From: Novosphingobium sp. HII-3
GTDB lineage: Bacteria; Pseudomonadota; Alphaproteobacteria; Sphingomonadales; Sphingomonadaceae
Assembly: GCF_002916655.1 (NCBI RefSeq)
Contig: NZ_PPSM01000007.1
Span: 1-64,000 of the forward strand
Direction of reading: 5' to 3'
DNA: 64,000 nt
Shown piece after piece: positions 1 through 8,061 of this stretch. Position numbers and translations under genes: made by a program. The notes under the pieces are model-generated. The model searched no databases. It worked only from the letters and a program-made list of their open reading frames with translations, and was not told the DNA's origin. The first letter of the stretch is position 1; each line of letters opens with the position of its first letter.

Positions 1-127
1 ACAACCAACATCCCTGTACCCGCCGTCCGGAACCCAAACGGCGGCGCTTCTCATGATGAGATGAAGGGGGTCAATTTTAGACGCCGATCACCCCGCTAAG
101 GGGGTCAATTTTGCACGCCGCTCCACA
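1..127. mobile_element. Right end of an IS21-type insertion sequence (partial)
   Basis: Two copies of a 23-bp repeat (AAGGGGGTCAATTTT followed by AGACGCCG or GCACGCCG) lie at 64-86 and 98-120, and the segment ends in CCACA at 123-127. Tandem terminal repeats and a TGT...ACA outer boundary are typical of IS21-family (istA/istB) elements. The transposase genes would lie to the left, outside the window. The boundary at 127 is inferred from the ACA end; no target duplication can be tested with one end only. An unrelated element with similar ends is possible. Confidence 0.6.
64..120. repeat. Tandem 23-bp IS-end repeats, 34 bp apart
   Basis: The copies at 64-86 and 98-120 differ only at two adjacent bases in the middle (AG versus GC). 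In IS21-family elements such repeats inside the ends bind the IstA transposase. That role is inferred from the family. Confidence 0.7.
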
Positions 128-468
128 GGCTATATTCCCAAATTCGCATAACAGTCGGAAATCGTTCGGTTTTTTGAGGCATCGGCTCTCCCCCGTTTGC
201 GAGGGTCATTCACCCGCGTCCCGCTCCGATGCGACACGATGTACTGCGACAGAAAATTTCAATTACCCTTCTGCCTGCGCAATGTAGTTGTTTGCCTGAT
301 TTGCGCGGATAGGGAGCCGGAACACAGCGAAAAGGCACTGGCAGGGTAGCTGCTTCCCGGTGCCTGCTTTTGGGATGATCGTTCGATCACCCGATGCTGA
401 GCAGTCGTCAGAGCCGTGACCTACAATCGTAGCCGCGTATCGGAAACTTACCGCCACCCCGCCTCCCG
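128..468. other. Non-coding or unassigned DNA between IS end and comM remnant
   Basis: About 340 bp without a convincing gene. The only sizeable frame (263-457, minus strand, 64 codons) has no recognisable domain. The stretch is flanked by an IS end and a truncated gene, so it is probably part of an acquired segment or a remnant left by a deletion. I see no tRNA, terminator or clear recombination site. Confidence 0.5.
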
Positions 469-1287
469 TTACCCGCGCCCTCTTGGCACACCGCGCGACC
501 TATTCCCGTACTGCTGCGCTAGGATGCTCAATAGCTCCCTCTCGAAAGCCACAAGCTCTTGAGCGTGGCCCTCAGGGGAATGAATATCGACCCGCCCCGC
601 GTCATCCGAACCCCGGCTTGCTGCACGTGGTCCTCTTGTCATCAACGTGAGCAGGTTATGCGCGCCCGCTGCGGCGATCTCCAGCGCGCGGCGGGCGGTT
701 TCCTGCCCTTTTACCTGCCGCAGATCCGGCCCGCGCGCCGGGGGAGCGACTTCGCCCATCGGCGGGGTTTGCAACACCTGCTGGCCCCGCAAGTGATTGA
801 GCAGGCTGATGAGATTGGGCGCGGCAAGCACGGGCACGCCGCTGGCCCATCGGGCCTCCGACCCTTGCGACGCGGGGCAGATGAGACCCTTCTCCAACTC
901 GCTCGCATGGAGGGCGGCCAGCAGAACGCCTGGGGACGGGATCACCCGTCCGTCCAGCGCAAGCTCCCCCACGGCCACGAAGTCGCCAAGGTGCTCGGCA
1001 TCGATGACGCCCATCGCGGCGAGAAGAGAGAGCGCGACGGGCAGGTCGAAGTGCGAGCCTTCCTTGGGCAGATCGGCAGGCGACAGATTGACGATGATCC
1101 GCTTGGGCGGCAGCGCCAGCCCCATCGCGGTCAGAGCCGCGCTGACGCGTTGCTGGCTTTCCCGCACCGCCTTGTCCGGCAGGCCGACAAGGGTGAAGCC
1201 CGGCATACCGGGGGCAATCTGGCATTGCACCTCAACGGCGCGCGCCTCCAGCCCGAGGTACGCGACGGTCGAGACAATGGCGACCAC
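469..1287 (-). pseudogene. comM: Truncated ComM/YifB family protein (Mg-chelatase-like AAA+ helicase), N-terminal part only
   Basis: The GTG start at 1287 gives the usual ComM N-terminus (VAYLGLEARAVEVQ..., then GFTLVGLPDKAV). About 213 codons match the N-terminal domain of ComM, ending at AHNLL around base 649. ComM should continue there with a Walker A segment of the type GPPGSGKS. Instead the frame runs into 59 unrelated codons and stops at 469. Full-length ComM is about 500 residues, so the whole AAA+ ATPase and C-terminal domain are missing. ComM is a branch-migration helicase used in natural transformation; this copy cannot hydrolyse ATP. The break lies about 520 bp from an IS21-type end, suggesting IS-associated deletion or island insertion. 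Whether the stub is expressed is unknown. Confidence 0.8.
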
Positions 1288-1433
1288 GGTGTAAGCCTTT
1301 CTTCAGGAAATCCTTGCAAGAGGGAGGCTTAGTACCGGGGAGGGCCATAGCGCCATTTCCAAAATCATGGCTTACAGCACTTTAACCTTGTTTCTCAGGA
1401 AGTGGGTAAGGGGGGCGGCCGCACTTTTTGCGC

Positions 1434-2195
1434 ATGCGCCCGTTCCTCATCTGCCTTGCATGTGCTGCGTTCGCTGCCGCACCTTTGGCCAAGGCGCAAG
1501 ACATCGCTGATGCTCCTGCGGGAGAGGCCGGCACCGCCGCTTCCGTTCCGTCTGCGGGCAGCGAGCGCCGCCTCGCCGGCGCTCCCGCCCGGACCAGGCC
1601 GGCGGGCGCCGCATACGGTCCGTTTCGCGTGCTTGACGAAGGGCGGGCGGCACTTGTCGATGCGACCGATAGCCGCACGCCGCAGCAGTTCGCGGCCATG
1701 CTGCAAGATCATCCGGGAATCCGGATATTGGAAATGATCGACTGCCCGGGCACTGAGGACGATCTTGCAAACCTGCAGGTCGGCCGCATGATTCGCCAGC
1801 GTTCGATCTCGACTTACGTGCCGACGGGCGGTTCCGTCCGATCCGGCGGTGTGGAGCTTTTCCTCGCGGGTGTCCGGCGCTACGCCGATCCCGGCGCGGA
1901 GTTCGCGGTCCATTCGTGGCAAGACGAATCGGGATTGGAGGCTGCGGACTACGCGGCTACTTCACCCGAAAACCGGCGTTATACGGACTATTACCGACAG
2001 ATGGGAATGAGCGCCGCCGAAGCGATCGCGTTCTATGCAATGACCAATGCCGTTCCTTTTTCCTCCGCCCGCTGGTTCGGGGCCGGTGAGATGGCTGCGT
2101 GGGTGCCGCTGGACGATGTGCAGATCGAGGTCGCACCGCGCTTTCAGTTCGCCCGGTACGCGCCTGTTCTTGACTCTGTGCCCTCGCTCCAGTAA
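1434..2195 (+). CDS. Secreted ClpP-fold (COG3904-like) protein
   Basis: About 253 residues from ATG 1434; an in-frame TTG at 1428 would add two residues. A signal peptide (residues 1-22, ending in AKAQ) is followed by a low-complexity Ala/Pro stretch. The central part resembles the ClpP/crotonase-fold periplasmic proteins of COG3904: DCPG, then a helix with GRMIRQ, then [15 protein letters not shown], where the Ser of RSGG fits the nucleophile position, then AVHSW, whose His fits the catalytic His. In most relatives the serine motif is SAC, so SGG is a variant. Likely a periplasmic serine hydrolase or protease-like protein. Substrate unknown. It stands alone upstream of rpmH. Confidence 0.55.
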   Translation: MRPFLICLACAAFAAAPLAKAQDIADAPAGEAGTAASVPSAGSERRLAGAPARTRPAGAAYGPFRVLDEGRAALVDATDSRTPQQFAAMLQDHPGIRILEMIDCPGTEDDLANLQVGRMIRQRSISTYVPTGGSVRSGGVELFLAGVRRYADPGAEFAVHSWQDESGLEAADYAATSPENRRYTDYYRQMGMSAAEAIAFYAMTNAVPFSSARWFGAGEMAAWVPLDDVQIEVAPRFQFARYAPVLDSVPSLQ

Positions 2196-2265
2196 CGGCG
2201 CCCAACGATTTCCGTGGTCGTCCGGTTCGGGCGGCCCTTATTTGTTCAAATTTCCGAGGACTGAC

Positions 2266-2400
2266 ATGAAGCGCACTTTCCAGCCCAGCCGCCTTGTCCG
2301 CGCCCGCCGTCACGGCTTCCGCGCTCGCACCGCGACTGTCGGCGGTCGCAAGGTGCTTCGCGCTCGCCGCGCTCGCGGCCGCAAGAAGCTCTCGGCCTGA
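2266..2400 (+). CDS. rpmH: 50S ribosomal protein L34
   Basis: A 44-residue, very basic protein with the full L34 pattern: [18 protein letters not shown] at the start and an Arg/Lys-rich C-terminus ([11 protein letters not shown]). Length matches the family exactly. It is a structural component of the large ribosomal subunit. It heads the conserved rpmH-rnpA-yidD-yidC cluster. The sequence GAGG lies about 6 bases before the ATG. A strong hairpin follows the stop codon. Confidence 0.98.
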   Translation: MKRTFQPSRLVRARRHGFRARTATVGGRKVLRARRARGRKKLSA

Positions 2401-2438
2401 TTCGCCGGTATGGCAGGGGCTTCGTGCCCTTGCCGGAG

Positions 2439-2491
2439 CGGCGCCAGCCCACGCTTTCGCCTGTGGCGAGGGCATGGGCTGGCGCCGTTTT
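2439..2491 (+). terminator. Intrinsic terminator/attenuator between rpmH and rnpA
   Basis: A 13-bp perfect inverted repeat (CGGCGCCAGCCCA at 2439-2451 and its complement at 2475-2487) is followed by TTTTGCTTTG. A smaller stem with a TTCG loop precedes it at about 2412-2434. The arrangement probably lets rpmH be transcribed in excess over rnpA. Confidence 0.8.
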
Positions 2492-2548
2492 GCTTTGTTG
2501 CGAATCGCCCTCGGGACATTCGCGCCGAGCCGTGCCTAGCTTGCCGAC

Positions 2549-2932
2549 ATGGCTGACGCCTACACTATCCTGAGCCGTCGTTCGGACTTCCTGGCCGCCA
2601 ACCGCGGCCTGCGAGTCGCGCGTCCGGGTTTCGTGCTGCTGGCCAACCGCAATGATGGTCTTGGCCGACGTGCCGGCATCACGGTGACGAAAAGGATCGG
2701 CAACGCCGTCGTCCGCAACCGGATGAAGCGGCGGTTCCGCGCCCTACTGCGCGAACTCCTTCCCGAACACGGGCTGGCGGACACCGATCACGTGCTGATC
2801 GGCCGCGAAGGCGGGGTGGAACGCGATTTCGCCCTGCTGCGCGCCGAACTCATCGCCGCCCTTGGCCGGGCGCGGGACGGAAAGGGCGATTCGCCTCGCC
2901 CGCAGGGCCGCAGACGCGGGCCTCGCAAGTGA
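2549..2932 (+). CDS. rnpA: Ribonuclease P protein component
   Basis: 127 residues. It carries the RnpA signature [22 protein letters not shown] at about residues 50-70, the RNA-binding RNR motif that contacts the P RNA. The N-terminus has the usual Phe/Leu-rich start ([12 protein letters not shown]). The protein binds RNase P RNA and supports 5' maturation of tRNA precursors. The C-terminal tail is Arg/Gly/Pro-rich. The stop codon overlaps the GTG start of yidD (GTGA), indicating translational coupling. Confidence 0.97.
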   Translation: MADAYTILSRRSDFLAANRGLRVARPGFVLLANRNDGLGRRAGITVTKRIGNAVVRNRMKRRFRALLRELLPEHGLADTDHVLIGREGGVERDFALLRAELIAALGRARDGKGDSPRPQGRRRGPRK

Positions 2933-3174
2933 AACGGTTCCTCGCCTTCCTCGTCTCGCTTCCGGGGCTGGCGATCATCGGTGTCGCGCGGCTCTGGCAG
3001 ATCGGCCCGTCCGCGATCATGCCGCCCACCTGCCGCTACACCCCGTCCTGTTCGCAGTACGCGATCCTGGCGGTACGCAAGCATGGTGCGATCAAGGGTG
3101 GATTGCTGGCGCTGTGGCGTCTATTGCGCTGCCAGCCGTGGGGCGGGCACGGTCACGATCCCGTACCGGACTGA
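2929..3174 (+). CDS. yidD: Membrane protein insertion efficiency factor YidD
   Basis: 81 residues, GTG start overlapping the rnpA stop by 4 bases. The family core is complete: [14 protein letters not shown] (around residue 30) and the C-terminal [18 protein letters not shown]. YidD is a small, amphipathic, membrane-associated protein that helps the YidC/Sec insertion machinery. Its place between rnpA and yidC is the conserved one. The Cys residues of the core motif are all present. Confidence 0.97.
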   Translation: MKRFLAFLVSLPGLAIIGVARLWQIGPSAIMPPTCRYTPSCSQYAILAVRKHGAIKGGLLALWRLLRCQPWGGHGHDPVPD

Positions 3175-3243
3175 CGCGATCTAGAGAATAACCGGTGGCG
3201 CCGCGCCGCTGCTGACCGGAATACGAGCAGGAAACAAGCCTTC

Positions 3244-5007
3244 GTGGAAAACCAGCGCAACATCATCCTAGCGGTCCTGCTGACCGCGCTCGTGCTCTTC
3301 GGCTGGGAGGCCGGGGTCGGCTACTTCTATCCGCAGGCCAAGACGCCGACCCAGGTCGTCGCGGCAGGCGGCGCGGAAAAGGCGTCGAGCCCCACCAAGC
3401 CCACGCGCGAAGGCGGTCTGCGCGATGCCGCGGACGTGGCGCTGGAACGCAAGGACCTCCAGACCGAGCTCGCCTCGGGCGGACGTGTCCGGATCGCGGC
3501 GCCCGGACTCTCGGGCTCCATCAACCTGACCGGCGCGGTCGTCGACGATCTCGTCATCAACCGCCACCGTGAGACGGTCGAGAAGGATTCGGGTCCGGTT
3601 CGCATCTTTTCGCCGGCCGGCACGCCCGCGCAGCAATTCGCTCAGGTCGGCTGGGTGGGTGAGGGCGGCCTTGCGGCGCCCACGGCCAGCACAGTCTGGA
3701 CCGCGCCTGCCAACGCCACGCTGACGCCCGGCACGCCGGTCACGCTGACCTGGTCCAATCCGACCGGCCAGCGCTTCGTCATCACGTATTCCATCGACGA
3801 GAACTACATGATCTCGGCGGTGCAGACGGTCGAGAACGCGGGCGGCGCCCCGGTCGTGGTCAAGCCCTTCGCGCTTGTGAACCGTACCGAGAAGACCGCC
3901 AGCCTCGACACCTGGAACGTGCACTCGGGGCCGATCGGCGCGTTCGACGGTTCGGTGACCTTCGGGAACGACTATTCGGACGTGGCCGAAGCCGGCACCA
4001 TCACCGAAGCGGGCAAGGCGGACTGGATCGGTTTCACCGACATCTACTGGATGTCCGCCCTGATCCCCGTGAACGCGAAGGCGGAAAGCACCTTCCGTTC
4101 GCTGGGTAACCAGATCTTCCGCGCCGACGTGGTCTATGACCAGAAGGTCGTGCAGCCCCGCACCCGGCAGAGCGTGACGACCAAGATCTTCGCGGGCGCC
4201 AAAGAGCACACCGTGCTTGACGCCTACGAGAAGCAGGGCATCGCCAACTTCGGCCTCGCGATCGACTGGGGCTGGTTCCGCTGGTTCGAGAAGCCGATCT
4301 TCTGGCTGCTCACCAAGCTGTTCAGCCTCGTCGGCAACTTTGGCGTCGCGATCATCCTGCTGACCGCCATCGTGCGCGGCATCATGTTCCCCGTCGCCCA
4401 GCGCGGCTTCGCCTCGATGGCGGCCATGCGCGCCATCCAGCCCAAGATGAAGGCGATCCAGGAGCGCTACAAGGACGACAAGCAGAAGCAGCAGCAGGAG
4501 ATCATGGCCCTCTACAAGCAGGAGAAGGTCAATCCGCTGGCGGGCTGCCTGCCCATGTTCCTGCAGATCCCGGTCTTCTTCGCGCTCTACAAGACCCTGA
4601 TCCTGGCGATCGAAATGCGCCATCAGCCGTTCGTGCTGTGGATCAAGGATCTTTCCGCGCCCGATCCGTTGCACATCCTCAACCTGTTCGGGCTGCTTCC
4701 CTTCGATCCGCCCAGCTTCCTTGCAATCGGCGTGCTGGCCCTCCTGCTGGGCGTGACGATGTACCTGCAGTTCCAGCTTAATCCGGCCCAGATGGACCCG
4801 GCGCAGCAGCAGATCTTCAAGCTTATGCCCTGGTTCATGATGTTCATCATGGCGCCCTTCGCATCGGGCCTGCTGGTGTACTGGATCACGTCCAACATCC
4901 TGACGATCGCGCAGCAGAGCTATCTCTACAGCCGCCATCCGCAGCTGAAGGCGCAGGCCGAAAAGGATGCCCAGGACAAGAAGCGCTCGGCGGCGCGCGC
5001 CAAGTGA
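3244..5007 (+). CDS. yidC: Membrane protein insertase YidC/Oxa1
   Basis: 587 residues from a GTG start. An N-terminal membrane segment (residues 5-24) is followed by a large periplasmic domain (about 25-340). The conserved Oxa1 core follows, with about five membrane helices from residue 350 onward. The Arg of TAIVRGIMFP (near residue 378) is the positively charged groove residue needed for insertion. The motif GCLPMFLQIPVFFALYK and the Lys/Ala-rich tail are typical. It inserts and folds inner-membrane proteins alone or with SecYEG. The stop overlaps the GTG start of engB (GTGA). Length is normal for Gram-negative YidC. Confidence 0.98.
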   Translation: MENQRNIILAVLLTALVLFGWEAGVGYFYPQAKTPTQVVAAGGAEKASSPTKPTREGGLRDAADVALERKDLQTELASGGRVRIAAPGLSGSINLTGAVVDDLVINRHRETVEKDSGPVRIFSPAGTPAQQFAQVGWVGEGGLAAPTASTVWTAPANATLTPGTPVTLTWSNPTGQRFVITYSIDENYMISAVQTVENAGGAPVVVKPFALVNRTEKTASLDTWNVHSGPIGAFDGSVTFGNDYSDVAEAGTITEAGKADWIGFTDIYWMSALIPVNAKAESTFRSLGNQIFRADVVYDQKVVQPRTRQSVTTKIFAGAKEHTVLDAYEKQGIANFGLAIDWGWFRWFEKPIFWLLTKLFSLVGNFGVAIILLTAIVRGIMFPVAQRGFASMAAMRAIQPKMKAIQERYKDDKQKQQQEIMALYKQEKVNPLAGCLPMFLQIPVFFALYKTLILAIEMRHQPFVLWIKDLSAPDPLHILNLFGLLPFDPPSFLAIGVLALLLGVTMYLQFQLNPAQMDPAQQQIFKLMPWFMMFIMAPFASGLLVYWITSNILTIAQQSYLYSRHPQLKAQAEKDAQDKKRSAARAK

Positions 5008-5645
5008 GCGACGATCATGACGACCTGACCGAGCGCGCGCGCAAGCTTTTTTCGGGACCGGTCACGTTCCTGAAGAGCGCGCCCGCGCTCAAGTTCCTGC
5101 CTGATCCGGAAGTTCCGGAGATCGCTTTCGCGGGACGATCCAATGTCGGCAAGTCGTCGCTGCTCAACGCGCTGGTCGGCCGCAAGGCGATCGCGCGGAC
5201 TTCGGTTACGCCGGGCCGCACGCAGGAGTTGAACTTCTTCGAGGTCGGCGAGCCGCTGCGCTTCCGGCTGGTCGACATGCCGGGTTACGGCTTCGCCAAG
5301 GCCCCGCCCAAGGTGGTCGAGACCTGGCGGCGGCTGGTGCGCGATTACCTGCGCGGCCGGGTGGTGCTGAAGCGCACGCTCGTGCTGATCGATTCGCGCC
5401 ACGGGGTGAAGCCCGTCGATCTCGAGATGATGGAGATGCTGGATCAGGCCGCGGTGGGCTACCGTCTCGTTCTGACCAAGGCGGACAAGATCAAGGCCAC
5501 CGAACTGGACGCCGTCCACGCCGCCACCGTCGCCGAAGCGCGCAAGCACCCCGCCGCATTTCCGGTGGTCCACGTCACCAGCTCGGAAAAAAGCTTGGGC
5601 ATCGACGAACTGCGCGCCGCCGTCCTCGGCGATTCGGAGCTTTGA
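5004..5645 (+). CDS. engB: Ribosome biogenesis GTP-binding protein EngB/YsxC
   Basis: 213 residues, GTG start overlapping yidC. All G motifs are visible: G1 GRSNVGKSS (about residues 45-53), G2 around TSVTPGRTQ, G3 DMPGYGFAK (about 90-98), G4 TKAD, and G5 VTSSEK. It is a GTPase needed for assembly of the 50S subunit and is usually essential. In many alphaproteobacteria argB follows directly; here argB lies 8 kb downstream (13548). Confidence 0.97.
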   Translation: MSDDHDDLTERARKLFSGPVTFLKSAPALKFLPDPEVPEIAFAGRSNVGKSSLLNALVGRKAIARTSVTPGRTQELNFFEVGEPLRFRLVDMPGYGFAKAPPKVVETWRRLVRDYLRGRVVLKRTLVLIDSRHGVKPVDLEMMEMLDQAAVGYRLVLTKADKIKATELDAVHAATVAEARKHPAAFPVVHVTSSEKSLGIDELRAAVLGDSEL

Positions 5646-5758
5646 CGAGGGTTCCCCGCGCCGCCGGAGGGTGGCGGTCCTGATCGCGTGACGGCCGCCC
5701 CGCAGCTGCCCGGGCTGATCGTGGTGGCCGTGCACAATCAGAGTGTGATTTGCGGCAT

Positions 5759-5775
5759 GTGACGATTGCGTGACG
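5759..5775 (-). promoter_or_regulatory. Candidate Pho box upstream of the NUDIX-DUF47/PiT genes
   Basis: The hexamer GTGACG occurs at 5759-5764 and again at 5770-5775, an 11-bp period. Read on the minus strand this is CGTCAC-GCAAT-CGTCAC, matching both GTCA cores of the PhoB consensus (CTGTCAT-N4-CTGTCAC) in correct spacing, with about 12 of 18 positions agreeing. A longer direct repeat (16 of 17 bases, 5682-5698 and 5764-5780) includes the second copy. The orientation is opposite to the downstream gene. Regulation by phosphate is an inference. Confidence 0.3.
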
Positions 5776-5835
5776 GCCGCTGGTCCCTTATGGGGCCGAC
5801 CTTCGCTGGCATGGGGATGAAAGGAGATCTCGCCG

Positions 5836-6969
5836 ATGCGCCAGATTGCCGTTCTTCCTTACCGCACGATCGGCAATGCCGTCGATGCGCCGATCCAGAT
5901 CCTGCTCATCACCTCGCGCCAGTCGCGCCGGTGGGTCATTCCCAAGGGCGGCCTGATGAAGGGCATCGCCCCGCATGCCGCCGCCTCTCGCGAAGCCGAG
6001 GAAGAAGCCGGTGTGCTCGGGGCAACCTGCCCGGTGCCGCTGGGCTCATACCGTTATCGCAAGCAGCGCAATTCCGGCGCGTCGGTCTGGGCCGACGTCG
6101 ACGTATATCCCTTCGCCGTCACCGACGAACTCGCAACCTGGGACGAACAGCATCAGCGGGAACGCAGGTGGTTTTCGCTTGCCGATGCAGCGGCTGCGGT
6201 TGACGAGGAAGATCTGCGCGCTCTCATCCGTTCCTTCGGCGCACGTGAATTCCGCGCCGCCGCCAGTCCCGCCCGCCTGCTTGGCGTGGCCGTGGATACA
6301 GTGGCAAGCAAGACAGGGGTCAATGCCATGTTCGCCTGGTTCCAGAAGCTCCTTCCCGAGCAGGGCAACTTCTTCGACCTGTTCGAGAAGCAGGCCGCAA
6401 CGCTGGTGGCGGGTGCGGATGCGCTTGCCCGCCTCGCCCAGGGCGGGCCGGGCCGCGCACAGCACATCCGCGAGATCGCGGAGCGTGAGCACGATGCCGA
6501 CGACATCACGCGCGAAGTGCTCCAGACGGTGCGCCGCAGCTTCCTGACGCCGTTCGACCGCTCCGCCATCACCAGCCTCATCAACACGATGGACGACGCC
6601 ATCGACGAGATGCAGCAGACGGCGAACGCGTCCGACCTCTACGACGTCACGGAGTTCGAGCCCGAGATGATCGACATGTGCGCGATCATCGTCGATTCCG
6701 CGCGGCTGACCGCGGAAGCGATCCCGCTGCTTCGCAAGATCGGCGACAACGGTCACCGCCTGCATGAACTCACCGAGCGCCTTGTGCGCATGGAAGGTCA
6801 TGCAGACGAGATCCACGCAGCCGGCCTGAAGCGGCTGTTTAAGGCCGATCTCAAGGAGCCGATGCACTTCTTCGTGCGTCAGGAAATGTTCAAGCGCCTT
6901 GAACGCGTGGTCGACCGCTTCGAGGATCTTGCGAACGAGATCGACGGGCTGGTCATCGACCACTCGTAA
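5836..6969 (+). CDS. NUDIX hydrolase fused to DUF47 (PhoU-like, PiT accessory) protein
   Basis: 377 residues from ATG 5836, preceded by a strong ribosome site (AAAGGAGAT). Residues 1 to about 150 form a NUDIX domain: IPKGGLMKG, then REAEEEAGV. The first Glu of the NUDIX box is replaced, but the REuxEExGu half is intact, as in the alphaproteobacterial diphosphoinositol-polyphosphate-phosphohydrolase-like group. Residues 165-377 form a complete DUF47 protein starting MFAWFQKLLPEQGNFFDLFE. DUF47 is an all-helical, PhoU-related family encoded beside PiT transporters. An internal ATG at 6328 with AGGGG upstream (6315-6319) could also give free DUF47. The PiT gene starts 10 bases after the stop. 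The NUDIX substrate is unknown. Confidence 0.85.
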   Translation: MRQIAVLPYRTIGNAVDAPIQILLITSRQSRRWVIPKGGLMKGIAPHAAASREAEEEAGVLGATCPVPLGSYRYRKQRNSGASVWADVDVYPFAVTDELATWDEQHQRERRWFSLADAAAAVDEEDLRALIRSFGAREFRAAASPARLLGVAVDTVASKTGVNAMFAWFQKLLPEQGNFFDLFEKQAATLVAGADALARLAQGGPGRAQHIREIAEREHDADDITREVLQTVRRSFLTPFDRSAITSLINTMDDAIDEMQQTANASDLYDVTEFEPEMIDMCAIIVDSARLTAEAIPLLRKIGDNGHRLHELTERLVRMEGHADEIHAAGLKRLFKADLKEPMHFFVRQEMFKRLERVVDRFEDLANEIDGLVIDHS

Positions 6970-6979
6970 GGCCCGACCC

Positions 6980-7981
6980 ATGGACCACAGTCTTGCCCTG
7001 CCGCTGCTGATCGGCCTCATCGCGCTCGCGCTCGCCTTCGATTTCCTCAACGGCCTGCACGATGCGGCGAACGCCATCGCGACCGTGGTTGCGACCCGGC
7101 TGCTTTCTCCTGTCTTCGCGGTGCTCTTTGCGGCCGCCGGAAACTTCGCGGCCTATTTCTTCGTGGGCCTGCACGTGGCGGAGACGGTCGGCAAGGGGAT
7201 CATCCAGGTCGACGCGGTGACGCCGGCGGTGGTCTTCGGCGCCTTGGTGGGGGCGATGTTCTGGAATGTGCTCACCTGGATCAAGGGTATTCCTTCAAGC
7301 TCCAGCCATGCGCTGATCGGCGGGCTGCTGGGCGCGGGCATGATGCACGGCGGGTTCGGCGTGGTGGAAAGCTCGGGCACGATCAAGACGATCGCGGCGA
7401 TCTTCGTGTCGCCTCTGCTGGGCTTCGGCATCGCGATGGCATTGATGCTGGTGACGAGTTGGCTGTTCAAGGGCACCAGCCCACGCCAGTCGAACAGCAT
7501 CTTCAAGAGCCTGCATCTGCTTTCCAGCGCCGCCTATTCGATCAGCCACGGCGGCAACGACGCGCAGAAGACGATGGGTATCATCGCGGTGCTGCTGTAC
7601 TCGACGGGCTACATGCCGGAAGGCTTCCACGTGCCGCACTGGGTCGTGCTCTCCTGCTACCTCGCAATCGCTCTCGGCACGATGTCGGGTGGCTGGAAGA
7701 TCATCAAGACGATGGGGTCCAAGCTGACGAAGCTAAACCATCACTCCGGGTTCTGCGCCTCGACGGCGGGTTCCATCGTGGTGTTCGGGGCCTCCGCGCT
7801 CGGCATTCCGGTTTCGACGACGCATGCGATCACCGGATCGGTGGTCGGCACCGGCGCCGCGCGCCGCGCCAGCGCGGTGCGCTGGTCGGTCGCCAGCCGC
7901 GTGATCGTGGCCTGGTTCATCACCATCCCCGCAAGCGCGATCGTCGGTGCCCTGTTCTACCTGCTGACCCGCGCGTTCTGA
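6980..7981 (+). CDS. pit: Inorganic phosphate transporter, PiT family
   Basis: 333 residues, nearly all hydrophobic, with about ten membrane segments. Both halves carry the PiT signature: GLHDAANAIATVVATR near residue 25 and SHGGNDAQKTMG near residue 190; SSSHALIGGLLGA (about 108) and STTHAITGSVVG (about 278) are the paired internal repeats. It is a low-affinity proton/phosphate or metal-phosphate symporter of the inner membrane. The start at 6980 is 10 bases after the DUF47 stop, so the two are co-expressed. DUF47 proteins act as partners of PiT transporters, which supports the assignment. Confidence 0.93.
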   Translation: MDHSLALPLLIGLIALALAFDFLNGLHDAANAIATVVATRLLSPVFAVLFAAAGNFAAYFFVGLHVAETVGKGIIQVDAVTPAVVFGALVGAMFWNVLTWIKGIPSSSSHALIGGLLGAGMMHGGFGVVESSGTIKTIAAIFVSPLLGFGIAMALMLVTSWLFKGTSPRQSNSIFKSLHLLSSAAYSISHGGNDAQKTMGIIAVLLYSTGYMPEGFHVPHWVVLSCYLAIALGTMSGGWKIIKTMGSKLTKLNHHSGFCASTAGSIVVFGASALGIPVSTTHAITGSVVGTGAARRASAVRWSVASRVIVAWFITIPASAIVGALFYLLTRAF

Positions 7982-8061
7982 GGCAGGGGGCGTAGTCGCC
8001 CTCGACAGGCTGCGTGGTAGCCACTAGGCCCGGTCTCTAGCCACTCGAGGAACGCCGTCCC

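Noticed and set aside
3268..4938. 556-codon open frame on the minus strand
   Set aside because: It is antisense to yidC, is rich in His, Arg and Asp as expected from a shadow of a high-GC gene, and shows no domain.
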